From the NCBI GenBank assembly GCA_964397085.1, contig CAYNHH010000016.1, positions 1-17,077 of the forward strand: a stretch of DNA of 17,077 nt, read 5' to 3'. Each line of letters opens with the position of its first letter. The first letter of the stretch is position 1. This document shows positions 5,761-13,791 of the stretch, in pieces. The translations under genes were made by a program, and so were the position numbers. The notes under the pieces are model-generated. The model made no database searches. It was given only the letters and a program-made list of their open reading frames with translations, and was not told the origin of the DNA. The stretch comes from CAILAD01 sp964397085 (GTDB lineage: Bacteria; Patescibacteriota; Saccharimonadia; CAILAD01; BJGX01).

Positions 5761-7188
5761 TTAGTTACCTTTTATACCGAGAGTCTCGACAATTACCGCT
5801 GCTTTTGCAGGGCCTACTACTAGACCTAAATCTTCTTTACTCGCCAGTTTTACGCCACGCACACTTCCAAAAGCTTTAATCAATTTTTTCCTCGCAACTG
5901 GCCCTACTCCTACAATACTATCTAACTCAGAGCTATGAGTACGTTTCTTGCGCACCACAATATGATAACTCACCGCGAACCTATGCGCCTCATCTCGAAT
6001 ACGCTGAATGAGATGTAAAACTGGTAGCCTGTCGTCAAAATTGTAACTGGTATACTCAGCAGGTTGTTGGCTAGTTTGCGCAATAATGGTTTCATATCGT
6101 TTTGCCAAGCCTACTGTAGGTATGTCTACATTTGATTCTTGAAGGGCTGTAAGCGCCGAACTTAGCTGACCCTTACCACCGTCAATAATAATGAGATCCG
6201 GTCTTGACCAGCTTGTGTTGCGGGCAGCAAACCTTCTAACTAAGGTCTCGTGCATCATTGCAAAATCATTTGGCCCTGGGGTTGTCATTTTAAAATGTCG
6301 ATATTCTTTTTGGTCTGGTAGCCCATTAGTAAAGACAATCATACTACTCACCGCATCCCCGCCGGCAAAGTTTGAAATATCATAGCATTCAATACGCTTG
6401 GGAATTTTTTTTAGCCCTAATGTGTGCGTTAGATCAGCCATTGCCTTATCGAGAGAAATGTCAAAGGTTTCATCTTTACCAAATACTATCTTGGTTGAAA
6501 GACCTTTGAGGGCCAGATATTGGTTCCGCAACACCGCGGCAGCCTCGTATTGCTTGGCTTTGGCTAGTTTGTTCATATCTTTTTCAAGCTGATTCACTAA
6601 GTATTCACTTTTGCCTTCAAAGATTAACATCAGTTTTCGTATATTGCTACGATATTCGGTCTTCGATATATTGGGTGGAGGTGTTACACCTATCTGATAT
6701 TCGAGCTTACTAGAGTACGCAGTAATTGGTTTTGAGAAGTATGGAAATATTCTTCGTAAATATCTCAGTGCCTGTCTCACCTGATAGCCAGCGATAAATG
6801 GTCCAAAATACCGAGACTTATCATCTCCTGGTCTGCGCACAAGAGTCACTTTTGGAAAGTCTTCTTGCATAGTTACCTTGATATATATGAAGTTCTTATC
6901 ATCTTTTAAATCGACATTATACAGTGGCTTGTGACGCTTTATAAACTCGGCTTCTAAAAATAACGCTTCTATTTCTGAGCTCGCCTCTATCCATTTAAGA
7001 TCTGCAATATTATTAACTAGCAATGGGGTCTTATAGTCAGTGTGGGTTTTTTGGAAATACGAGCTCACGCGTCTTTTGAGCATTGAAGCTTTGCCTATGT
7101 AAATAATCTCTCCGTTTTTGTCTAGAAAGAAATACACACCAGGTGTGCTAGGTAAATCAGGTATTTTTGCTTTGAGCGATTCATTCAT
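5761..7188 (-). CDS. uvrC: UvrC, excinuclease ABC subunit C, lacking the Cys cluster
   Basis: UvrC makes both incisions around a lesion held by UvrB. The GIY-YIG nuclease is at 17-90 (GVYFF, IIYIGKA, Glu79), the UvrB-interacting UVR motif at about 197-230 and the RNase-H-like nuclease at about 265-410 (CYDISN with Asp270, IIIDGGKGQL with Asp336, RDEAHRF with His402). Helix-hairpin-helix motifs follow at 421-470. At 475 residues it is shorter than the roughly 600 of E. coli UvrC, but no domain is missing. The region after FGPF, normally a four-cysteine segment of the PCL-YxIxRC-xPC type that binds an Fe-S cluster, reads KLEYQIGVTPPPN with no cysteine. The whole protein has a single Cys (269). 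Start is ATG 7188, with TATAAT six nt upstream. Confidence 0.95.
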   Translation of the reverse strand: MNESLKAKIPDLPSTPGVYFFLDKNGEIIYIGKASMLKRRVSSYFQKTHTDYKTPLLVNNIADLKWIEASSEIEALFLEAEFIKRHKPLYNVDLKDDKNFIYIKVTMQEDFPKVTLVRRPGDDKSRYFGPFIAGYQVRQALRYLRRIFPYFSKPITAYSSKLEYQIGVTPPPNISKTEYRSNIRKLMLIFEGKSEYLVNQLEKDMNKLAKAKQYEAAAVLRNQYLALKGLSTKIVFGKDETFDISLDKAMADLTHTLGLKKIPKRIECYDISNFAGGDAVSSMIVFTNGLPDQKEYRHFKMTTPGPNDFAMMHETLVRRFAARNTSWSRPDLIIIDGGKGQLSSALTALQESNVDIPTVGLAKRYETIIAQTSQQPAEYTSYNFDDRLPVLHLIQRIRDEAHRFAVSYHIVVRKKRTHSSELDSIVGVGPVARKKLIKAFGSVRGVKLASKEDLGLVVGPAKAAVIVETLGIKGN

Positions 7189-7194
7189 GATTGT

Positions 7195-7200
7195 ATTATA
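7195..7200 (-). promoter_or_regulatory. uvrC -10 box, predicted leaderless
   Basis: A consensus TATAAT (7200-7195) is followed by six bases (ACAATC) and the ATG of uvrC at 7188. Transcription should start at or next to the start codon. No Shine-Dalgarno site is possible between them. Confidence 0.55.
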
Positions 7201-7210
7201 CAGTAATGTC

Positions 7211-7238
7211 TTGACTTATCGACTGCGAGTTGTACAAT
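7211..7238 (+). promoter_or_regulatory. strong promoter for the 95-codon gene
   Basis: TTGACT (7211-7216), a 16-nt spacer and TACAAT (7233-7238) form the best sigma-70-type promoter on the plus strand. It is back to back with the uvrC -10 box at 7195-7200. The expected leader is about 37 nt and carries a Shine-Dalgarno site at 7270-7276. Confidence 0.6.
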
Positions 7239-7281
7239 AAAGGTGATTACCGCACCTACTACCCACCCCAAGGAGGTGAAA

Positions 7282-7569
7282 ATGAACTTTTCAGAAGCTC
7301 TGGTGCATGCTCATTCTTCAGAACAGAATGAGTCTCAGCTTGTGACCGATATCCTGCGACTTCTCAAAGTCTGGGACCAAATCGAATCACTCGCCGATGG
7401 ATCTGCGCAACAACTCAATCAGATCAAAGTAGCACGTGATCTGGTTGATGATCTGCGCACTACCTGGAAGCTGGACAATGATGAGATTGTCGAGCTTGGT
7501 GAACATGCGCAGGAATTTCAGCAGTGGATCATTCCGCCGCAGCCGCACCTTCATCAAGTAGCCGGCTAG
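7282..7569 (+). CDS. 95-residue helical cytoplasmic protein, unknown family
   Basis: I do not recognise this family. ATG 7282 is chosen because AAGGAGG (7270-7276) lies 5 nt upstream, the strongest ribosome binding site in the window; the longer GTG frame from 7243 lacks one. The protein is acidic, with no membrane helix and no Cys. Its central part (about 15-80: SQLVTDILRLLKVWDQIESL, then a segment around DLVDDLRTTW and EIVELGEHAQEFQQWI) looks fully alpha-helical. The tail is PPQPHLHQVAG. Base composition is visibly richer in GC than its neighbours (CTG, CGC, CCG and GCG codons are common), suggesting high expression or transfer. It has its own promoter and terminator between the divergent uvrC and convergent uvrA, so it is a monocistronic, probably well-expressed small protein. 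Confidence 0.7.
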   Translation: MNFSEALVHAHSSEQNESQLVTDILRLLKVWDQIESLADGSAQQLNQIKVARDLVDDLRTTWKLDNDEIVELGEHAQEFQQWIIPPQPHLHQVAG

Positions 7570-7589
7570 CAGCAATAGGAGGCAAGCCC

Positions 7590-7619
7590 GTGCAACCTCA
7601 ACAAATCGGAGTTTCCTAG
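7590..7619 (+). CDS. possible 9-codon ORF with strong RBS
   Basis: AGGAGG (7577-7582) lies 7 nt before GTG 7590, which opens a frame encoding MQPQQIGVS and stopping at TAG 7617-7619. It begins 20 nt after the stop of the 95-codon gene. The stop codon lies inside the 5' arm of the hairpin at 7608-7647, so a terminating ribosome would hold that stem open, as at a leader peptide. No plus-strand gene follows, so regulation in cis of a downstream gene is not supported. It could be a chance match. Confidence 0.3.
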   Translation: MQPQQIGVS

Positions 7620-7647
7620 GCACTTATATTCTAGTGCCTAGGACTCC
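7608..7647. repeat. 15-bp hairpin after the 95-codon gene
   Basis: GGAGT-TT-CCTAGGCACT (7608-7624) pairs with AGTGCCTAGG-ACTCC (7633-7647) across an 8-nt loop: 15 pairs with a 2-nt bulge. A run of T is not adjacent; the terminator lies 20 nt further on. It may stabilise the mRNA 3' end. Confidence 0.7.
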
Positions 7648-7662
7648 GCAGAAATTATTTAT

Positions 7663-7685
7663 AAAACCCAGTAGTGGGATTTTTT
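7663..7685. terminator. bidirectional intrinsic terminator
   Basis: CCCA-GTAG-TGGG (7667-7678) is flanked by AAAA on the left and TTTTTT (7680-7685) on the right, so it can stop plus-strand transcription from the 95-codon gene and minus-strand transcription from uvrA. The T-run overlaps the uvrA stop codon. Confidence 0.65.
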
Positions 7686-10503
7686 ATTTTAAGAGTCTTT
7701 TGAGGTAAGTACCGGTGTGGCTTTTGGCAATCTTTGCAATAGCTTCTGGTGTGCCTTCGCCAACAATTGTTCCTCCTCCGCTACCACCTTCTGGGCCAAG
7801 ATCTATCACCCAATCAGCAGACTTTATTACATCAAGATTGTGCTCAATGATTAGTACGCTATTACCCATTGATACAAGTGCTTGCAACACTTCTAATAGT
7901 TTTCTCACGTCTTCAAAATGCAAGCCGGTAGTTGGTTCATCAAGGATATATAAAGTCCTACCAGTAGCTCGTCGGCTTAATTCAGAAGCTAGCTTAATAC
8001 GCTGAGCTTCACCACCAGAAAGTGTTGTGGCTGGCTGGCCTAGCTTAATATAGCCAAGACCTACGCTTCGTAAGGTTTCGAGCTTACGTGATATAGATGG
8101 AATGTTTGCAAAAAATTCGCAAGCTTTTTCAACTGTCATCTCAAGTACATCTGAGATATTCTTGCCTTTATAGACTATTTCGAGCGCCTCTCGATTGTAG
8201 CGCTTACCATTGCAAGTCTCACAAGTCACATAAACATCGGGTAGAAAATGCATTTCGATTTTGATAATGCCGTCACCTTTACAAGTCTCACACCGGCCAC
8301 CCTTCACATTAAAGCTGAAGCGTCCTGAGCTGTAGCCTCGAATTTTTGCCTCTGGAACCATTGCAAACAAATCACGGATGTCCCCAAATGCCCCTGTATA
8401 GGTAGCAGTATTGCTTCGCGGAGTTCGTCCAATTGGACTTTGATCAATATCAATTACTTTGTCTAGATGATCTACACCAAGAATTTCTTTGAATTTTCCA
8501 GCTGGCTCTTGGCTGCGGTGATATTCTTGACTAAGCTTGCGCGCCAAGATGTCATTAATAAGACTAGACTTTCCACTACCAGATACTCCACTCACCACCG
8601 TCATTATTCCTAAGGGAATTTTTACTGTTACGTTTTTAAGATTATGTTCAGTCGCTCCAACTATCTCTAGATACCTTCCGTCAGGCTTGCGACGTTTCTT
8701 TGGTACTTCAATTGATTTTCGGCCACTTAAATACTGGCCAGTGAGAGAGTCGGCTACTTTTTCAACTTCTGCAGGTGTTCCGGCAGCAACGACTTTACCA
8801 CCATTTTCACCAGCTAGCGGACCAATGTCTACTACGTAGTCGGCAGCACGTATCGTGTCTTCATCGTGCTCTACTACAATCACAGTATTGCCAAGATCAC
8901 GAAGAGTATTGAGGGTCTCTATTAATCTATCATTGTCTCGTTGGTGCAAGCCAATCGATGGTTCGTCTAGAATATACAGTACACCCATAAGACTAGAACC
9001 AATTTGGGTTGCTAGGCGAATACGTTGAGCTTCGCCTCCAGCTAGCGTAGTTGCACTACGATTGAGCGACAGATAGCTCAGACCAACGTTATTAAGGAAT
9101 TTGAGACGAGCATTTATTTCTTTTAAAATCTGCTCAGCAATTATCTCTTCTTGACCTTCAAGCTTAAGGTCACCAAAATATCCAACGGCTTGCTCTACAG
9201 TGAGCTCTGTGACGTCAGCAATTGAATTGCCATGTACTGTAATTGCTAAAACCTCTGGCTTAAGTCTTTGGCCATTACAGCTCTCGCATATTTGTGTGGT
9301 CATGTACTTTTCAATTTCGCGTTTTACAAAGTCACTATCTGTCTCACGATACCGACGTTCGAGATTGGGTATTACACCCTCAAACTTTGTCTTGTAGATT
9401 CTTCCACCCGGACCAGGCACACCAATTTCTTCATCGCCGGTACCGTAGTATAGAATCTTAAGATCTTTTTCTGAAAGCTTACTAAAAGGACTGTTGAGGC
9501 TAAAATTGTGAGCCTTGGCAATTGACTCTAGTAACTTAGTGTACCAACTCATACGCTGGGTAGTGCGACTCCATGGCCTAATTGCACCTTCGAGTATACT
9601 CAAGCCCTTATTTGGAACGATCAATTCAGGGTCGACTATAAGTAATGATCCTAGGCCCATACACTTCGTGCAGGCACCGTGTGGACTGTTAAAGCTAAAA
9701 ATTCTTGGCTCAATTTCTGGCAAAGCAAACTTTGAGTTTGCTGTAGTGTAGTGTTCTGAAAACAATTGTTCTTCGTTAGTTTCAAAATTCACTACGTTAA
9801 TAACACCTTCACCAAGATGCAATGCTGCCTCGACTGACTCTACGAGTCGCTGGGGGTTCTCTGAATCAACGCTAATACGGTCAATAGCTATCTCGATAGT
9901 GTGTTTCTTTTGCTTGTCTAGTGCAGGGACTTCATCGATTTCCATAAGCTTGCCATCAAGTCGTACACGGGTGTAGCCAGCTTTTTGGGCTTCTTCAAGT
10001 AAGTGAATGTGCTCACCCTTTTTGTCTTTTACTACTGGGGCCAAAATAACTATTTTGGTATCTTTGGGATATTGCTTGATAAGGTCAACAATTTGCTGAG
10101 GGGTTTGCTTAGTTAGTACTTCTCCGGTGTTTGGATCATGCGGTACACCAATGCGTGCAAAGAGAAGCCGTAAATAGTCATATATCTCTGTAACAGTTGC
10201 AACTGTAGATCGTGGGTTGCGACTTGATGATTTTTGGTCAATTGAGATGGCAGGGCTTAGGCCGTCTATTTGGTCAACATCAGGCTTCTCCATAAGGCCC
10301 AAGAACTGACGAGCATAGGCACTGAGAGACTCAACGTAGCGACGTTGGCCTTCGGCATAAATAGTGTCAAACGCCAGAGATGATTTTCCAGATCCAGAGA
10401 GACCGGTAATTACTACCAGCTTATCGCGGGGTATTTCTAGATCGATATTTTTTAGGTTGTGCTCGCGCGCACCTTTTATTACTATCTTGTCGTGTTGTGC
10501 CAT
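7684..10503 (-). CDS. uvrA: UvrA, excinuclease ABC subunit A
   Basis: UvrA is the ATP-dependent damage sensor that delivers UvrB to DNA lesions. The 939 residues match the usual length and are complete. The first ATPase has Walker A GLSGSGKS (34-41) and an interrupting zinc module with CTKC (278-281) and CESC (406-409), then the signature LAGGEAQRIRLA and Walker B ILDEPSIGLHQRD. The second has GVSGSGKS, a zinc finger with CETC and CETC, LSGGEAQRIKLA and ILDEPTTGLHFED. Start is ATG 10503, with a GAGG 5 nt upstream and its own promoter at 10558-10586. It is transcribed in the same direction as uvrB and uvrC but separately. Confidence 0.98.
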   Translation of the reverse strand: MAQHDKIVIKGAREHNLKNIDLEIPRDKLVVITGLSGSGKSSLAFDTIYAEGQRRYVESLSAYARQFLGLMEKPDVDQIDGLSPAISIDQKSSSRNPRSTVATVTEIYDYLRLLFARIGVPHDPNTGEVLTKQTPQQIVDLIKQYPKDTKIVILAPVVKDKKGEHIHLLEEAQKAGYTRVRLDGKLMEIDEVPALDKQKKHTIEIAIDRISVDSENPQRLVESVEAALHLGEGVINVVNFETNEEQLFSEHYTTANSKFALPEIEPRIFSFNSPHGACTKCMGLGSLLIVDPELIVPNKGLSILEGAIRPWSRTTQRMSWYTKLLESIAKAHNFSLNSPFSKLSEKDLKILYYGTGDEEIGVPGPGGRIYKTKFEGVIPNLERRYRETDSDFVKREIEKYMTTQICESCNGQRLKPEVLAITVHGNSIADVTELTVEQAVGYFGDLKLEGQEEIIAEQILKEINARLKFLNNVGLSYLSLNRSATTLAGGEAQRIRLATQIGSSLMGVLYILDEPSIGLHQRDNDRLIETLNTLRDLGNTVIVVEHDEDTIRAADYVVDIGPLAGENGGKVVAAGTPAEVEKVADSLTGQYLSGRKSIEVPKKRRKPDGRYLEIVGATEHNLKNVTVKIPLGIMTVVSGVSGSGKSSLINDILARKLSQEYHRSQEPAGKFKEILGVDHLDKVIDIDQSPIGRTPRSNTATYTGAFGDIRDLFAMVPEAKIRGYSSGRFSFNVKGGRCETCKGDGIIKIEMHFLPDVYVTCETCNGKRYNREALEIVYKGKNISDVLEMTVEKACEFFANIPSISRKLETLRSVGLGYIKLGQPATTLSGGEAQRIKLASELSRRATGRTLYILDEPTTGLHFEDVRKLLEVLQALVSMGNSVLIIEHNLDVIKSADWVIDLGPEGGSGGGTIVGEGTPEAIAKIAKSHTGTYLKRLLK

Positions 10504-10557
10504 AGATACCTCTTACAATCTTCACGAACCACAAAAATGGCCGTAATTCAGCAATCT

Positions 10558-10586
10558 ATTGTACGCTTGTAGTCAAGATTATTCAA
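10558..10586 (-). promoter_or_regulatory. uvrA promoter
   Basis: On the minus strand, TTGAAT (10586-10581), a 17-nt spacer and TACAAT (10563-10558). The leader is about 50 nt and ends with AGAGG before the ATG. Unlike uvrC and uvrB, uvrA thus appears to have a leader. I saw no LexA-like operator. Confidence 0.5.
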
Positions 10587-10655
10587 GAGTTACTTTGATT
10601 GCCTACTGCCGTAGTAATCATACAGAACTGGTTGCATAGGTTCACTAGTTGTTTA

Positions 10656-11120
10656 TCATATCTTTCTGATTTCTTTTTCGATCATTTCAAATAGCCTGTC
10701 TGTATCACTAGTAGTTGGTACTAGTTTAAGTTTTTTGATTTCATCAAGACTAAACCAACCTGAGCTCACTACCTCTTTAGTTGGCTCTATTTTATCAATC
10801 GTAACATCTACCCTATAAAATACATTGGCCATTGGGATTTTCTCTACCACAGCGCCAATACCAAGATGGAGTATCTCTGGATGTAATGTGATATCCTGTT
10901 TTTCTAAAGTAAGTTCTTCATGCAGCTCGCGCTGCAAAGCCTCAGGTAATGTTTCGTTGTACTCCACACCACCACCTGGAAAACTCCACCAGTCGTCATT
11001 CCACTCTTTGATAAGAAATACTTTTTGCTCATGTATAATTAGGGCCTTTGTAGATACCCTATAGAGACAATTGTTCATTTTAGACAATCTTGAATCAAGA
11101 GGATTTGTTTGCTTGCTCAT
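10656..11120 (-). CDS. NUDIX hydrolase
   Basis: The 154-residue protein has the NUDIX fold. The Nudix box runs from about residue 51: G-x5-E-x7-REL-x-EE (GVEYNETLPEALQRELHEEL), with the metal-binding Glu in REL and EEL and the usual final Gly replaced by Thr. It is preceded by WSFPGGG. Such enzymes hydrolyse nucleoside diphosphates linked to another group, for example oxidised dNTPs, ADP-ribose or capped RNA ends; the sequence does not specify which. The ATG overlaps the uvrB stop (ATGA, 11117-11120), so the two genes are translationally coupled. Coupling to uvrB makes nucleotide-pool sanitising attractive, but this is inference. A later Met15 is an alternative start. Confidence 0.85.
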   Translation of the reverse strand: MSKQTNPLDSRLSKMNNCLYRVSTKALIIHEQKVFLIKEWNDDWWSFPGGGVEYNETLPEALQRELHEELTLEKQDITLHPEILHLGIGAVVEKIPMANVFYRVDVTIDKIEPTKEVVSSGWFSLDEIKKLKLVPTTSDTDRLFEMIEKEIRKI

Positions 11121-13105
11121 TTACTCATCTTCTTACTATTAAGCACATCTTTGACTTCTTCTATCTGGTCTCGAATCTCGGCAGCTTTTTCAAACTGTAA
11201 ATTGGCTGCTGCTAGCTCCATTTGTTCGGTCATCTGTTTGGTAATGAATAACAACTCATCTTTGGGAACTTTTTTGAAATCAATATTTTCAACATCAGAT
11301 GTCTCAGCATCTTTCTCGGCCTGCATGCTATCTGCCAATGCTTTCTCGACAGTCTTAGGAGTAATACCATGCTCTTTATTATAAGCTTCCTGAATCTTGC
11401 GACGATCAACAGTGATTTTGATAGCTCGCTCCATTGAGCCAGTCATCTTATCTGCATACATTATTACCTTGCCATCTTGATGTCTAGCGGCTCGTCCCAT
11501 AGTCTGAATGAGTGAAGTTTCTGAGCGCAAGAAGCCTTCTTTGTCAGCGTCAATAATTGCCACTAGGCTCACCTCTGGTAAATCTAAACCTTCACGCAAT
11601 AGGTTGATCCCAATTAGCACGTCATACACGCCCAGCCTAAGATCACGTAAAATATCTATGCGCTCTAAAGTATCCACATCACTGTGCAGGTATTGCACTT
11701 TGATGCCGAGTTCTTGCAAATATTCGCTTAGGTCTTCAGCGATACGCTTGGTAAGAGTAGTGACAAGCGTTCTCTGTCCACTGCTAGTACGAGTACGGAT
11801 TTCAGCCAGTAAATCATCTACTTGATTTTCACTGGGTCGTACTTCTACTATAGGGTCAAGCAAGCCGGTAGGGCGAATTACTTGCTCTGCTACTTGAGTG
11901 CTTCGACTCAACTCATAATCACTGGGGGTGGCAGACACATAAATAACTTTGTTGATGTGTCGCTCAAACTCACTAAAATTGAGCGGACGATTGTCTAGTG
12001 CCGACGGCAAGCGAAATCCGTGCTCAATAAGTGTCTGCTTGCGGGCCCTATCGCCGTTATACATACCACCCACCTGTGGAATGCTAATGTGACTTTCGTC
12101 TACAAACATCAAAAAGTCATCAGGAAAGTAATCCATTAGAGTAGCTGGCTGAGAGCCTGGTTCACGATTGGTAAGGTAGCGGGCGTAGTTCTCTATACCC
12201 TTCACATAACCAGTTTGCTCTAATATTTCTAGATCATACTTGACCCTTTGCTCTATTCGCTGAGCCTCAAGCATCATATCTTGGGCTTTGTACCAAGCCA
12301 CTCGTTCATCAGCCTCTTCTTGTATTTTTATCATGGCTTGCCCTAGTTGCTCGCGGGGTGTGACATAGTGCTTTGCAGGAAATATAGCAAGGGTATCTAG
12401 AGTATCTGTTACTTCTCCAGTAAGGTAGTTAATTCGCTTGATTGATTCGATCTCGTCACCAAAAAACTCGAGACGATACGCACATTCTTCACCCACTGGG
12501 AATATATCTAGGTTTTCCCCGCGAATTCTAAATGTTCCGCGCTCAAAAGCCATATCATTGCGCTGATACTGAATATCGTTGAGCTGACGGAGTAACTTAT
12601 CACGTACACGTCGTTCTCCGACCTTTAGGTGAAGCGTCATATTAGTATAGTCAGTAATATTACCAATACCATAGATACAACTGACTGAGGCAATAATGAT
12701 TACATCTTTTCGACTTAGTAGTGCAGCTGTAGCCGCGTGACGTAATCTGTCTATTTCTTCATTGATGGCACTGTCTTTTTCTATATATGTATCACTACGA
12801 GCAATATAAGCTTCAGGCTGATAATAATCAAAATAACTCACAAAGTAGTGTACGGCGTTATTTGGAAAAAACTCCTTAAACTCACCGTATAACTGAGCGG
12901 CCAAAGTCTTGTTATGGCTAAGAATTAGTGTGGGCTTGGCGTAATCAGCAATTACATTCGCCATTGTGAAGGTTTTACCGCTGCCGGTAATACCCAATAG
13001 AGTCTGTTCTTTGAGGTCTTTTTTTAGCCCATCATTAAGAGTTGCTATAGCTTTTGGTTGATCACCAGCTGCAGAATATTTAGACTGTAGGTTAAATAAG
13101 CTCAT
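11117..13105 (-). CDS. uvrB: UvrB, excinuclease ABC subunit B
   Basis: UvrB verifies the lesion after loading by UvrA and recruits UvrC. The 662 residues are full length. Walker A GITGSGKT is at 38-45, followed by LILSHNKTLAAQLYGEFKEF. The beta-hairpin region has YFVSYFDYYQPEAYI and the helicase motifs include FVDESHIS and YVSATPSDYE, then LREGLDLPEV and the QTMGRAARH motif VI. The C-terminal UVR motif (about 625-660, LQFEKAAEIRDQIEEV) binds UvrC. The stop TGA is shared with the ATG of the NUDIX gene. Start is ATG 13105 with an extended -10 directly upstream, predicted leaderless. Confidence 0.98.
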   Translation of the reverse strand: MSLFNLQSKYSAAGDQPKAIATLNDGLKKDLKEQTLLGITGSGKTFTMANVIADYAKPTLILSHNKTLAAQLYGEFKEFFPNNAVHYFVSYFDYYQPEAYIARSDTYIEKDSAINEEIDRLRHAATAALLSRKDVIIIASVSCIYGIGNITDYTNMTLHLKVGERRVRDKLLRQLNDIQYQRNDMAFERGTFRIRGENLDIFPVGEECAYRLEFFGDEIESIKRINYLTGEVTDTLDTLAIFPAKHYVTPREQLGQAMIKIQEEADERVAWYKAQDMMLEAQRIEQRVKYDLEILEQTGYVKGIENYARYLTNREPGSQPATLMDYFPDDFLMFVDESHISIPQVGGMYNGDRARKQTLIEHGFRLPSALDNRPLNFSEFERHINKVIYVSATPSDYELSRSTQVAEQVIRPTGLLDPIVEVRPSENQVDDLLAEIRTRTSSGQRTLVTTLTKRIAEDLSEYLQELGIKVQYLHSDVDTLERIDILRDLRLGVYDVLIGINLLREGLDLPEVSLVAIIDADKEGFLRSETSLIQTMGRAARHQDGKVIMYADKMTGSMERAIKITVDRRKIQEAYNKEHGITPKTVEKALADSMQAEKDAETSDVENIDFKKVPKDELLFITKQMTEQMELAAANLQFEKAAEIRDQIEEVKDVLNSKKMSK

Positions 13106-13111
13106 AGGCTT

Positions 13112-13120
13112 ATTATAGCA
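13112..13120 (-). promoter_or_regulatory. uvrB extended -10, predicted leaderless
   Basis: TGC-TATAAT (13120-13112) is a perfect extended -10 box, followed by six bases (AAGCCT) and ATG 13105. The -35 is weak. The same spacing occurs at the glcD-like, holin-like and uvrC genes. Confidence 0.6.
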
Positions 13121-13181
13121 AGGTTTACAATTATTAAGAGTCTAGATAAAAACAGATATTTTTCTTCGCGTACTCAACAAT

Positions 13182-13724
13182 TTATTGAGCTTCAATAGAG
13201 AACCCACTAATGTCCATATTATTTCCGCCACCACCACTATTTACCATACGAAAATCAACTGGAGCAGTAGCTCCATAGGTATTAAAGTTTACACAAACTG
13301 GGTTAGTAGATGAGAAACTTGCACTATTTGTGTATCTGTCGTTAGTACCGGGCTTCGTGACTATTACATTAATATAGCTACCAGCAACTCCTGGAACTGG
13401 TTTACCAAATGCGCACCCCCTATAACTTCCGGCAAATAGCTGAAGGGGAATAATTACTGCACCATTGTTATTCAATCTGTATACCTGAATAGCTACCTTG
13501 CCACTCGTATCATTAATTAGCTGGGCATTTATATAGTTCCCTGGAAGGCTAGAAAATTGACTGGCGTTGTATGTAATAGATGCCCCTGCATGGCTATACC
13601 TAAGTATTACAATACCGACAATGGCGACAACTCCTATTCCAAGTACCGCCATCCACCACTTGAATTTAAACTGAGTTAATTGAGTTGATTTAGAAACATT
13701 ACTTTTTGTTTTTTTTGTTGCCAT
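13182..13724 (-). CDS. leader-family exported protein, Gly/Asn-rich beta payload
   Basis: This 180-residue protein of unknown family is the last of three paralogues. Residues 1-48 are the shared leader: basic TKKTKSNVSKST, QLTQFKFKWWM, a membrane helix (about 26-42) and SHA (44-46), a plausible signal-peptidase site. The payload (49-180) looks like a beta-sandwich with GCAFGKPVPG (103-112), Cys104 and Cys144 that could form a disulfide, and a C-terminal GGGGNNMDISGFSIEAQ. The last strands, ending in FSIEAQ, resemble the end of the neighbouring paralogue (ASIEIYPVQ), so the payloads may be remote relatives; jelly-roll carbohydrate-binding domains end this way, but I cannot assign one. It has an AAGGA ribosome site and its own promoter, and is preceded by a duplicated glutaredoxin tail. 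Confidence 0.75.
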   Translation of the reverse strand: MATKKTKSNVSKSTQLTQFKFKWWMAVLGIGVVAIVGIVILRYSHAGASITYNASQFSSLPGNYINAQLINDTSGKVAIQVYRLNNNGAVIIPLQLFAGSYRGCAFGKPVPGVAGSYINVIVTKPGTNDRYTNSASFSSTNPVCVNFNTYGATAPVDFRMVNSGGGGNNMDISGFSIEAQ

Positions 13725-13751
13725 AGTTTTCCTTGTTTAGTAATTAATCTC

Positions 13752-13780
13752 ATTGTACTGGTTATGATTACCAATAACAA
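13752..13780 (-). promoter_or_regulatory. promoter of the 180-residue leader-family gene
   Basis: TTGTTA (13780-13775), a 17-nt spacer and TACAAT (13757-13752). The spacer GTAATCATAACCAG resembles GTAACCATAACTAG in the promoter of the next paralogue (14611-14639), so promoter and leader seem to have been duplicated together. Confidence 0.5.
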
Positions 13781-13791
13781 GCTGTTACTAA

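Noticed and set aside
7243..7281. GTG start for the 95-codon gene
   Set aside because: GTG 7243 lies at the expected transcription start, with no Shine-Dalgarno site; AAGGAGG points to ATG 7282.
7387..7623. Minus-strand 78-codon frame opposite the 95-codon gene
   Set aside because: It is a shadow of the strongly supported plus-strand gene, with no ribosome site.
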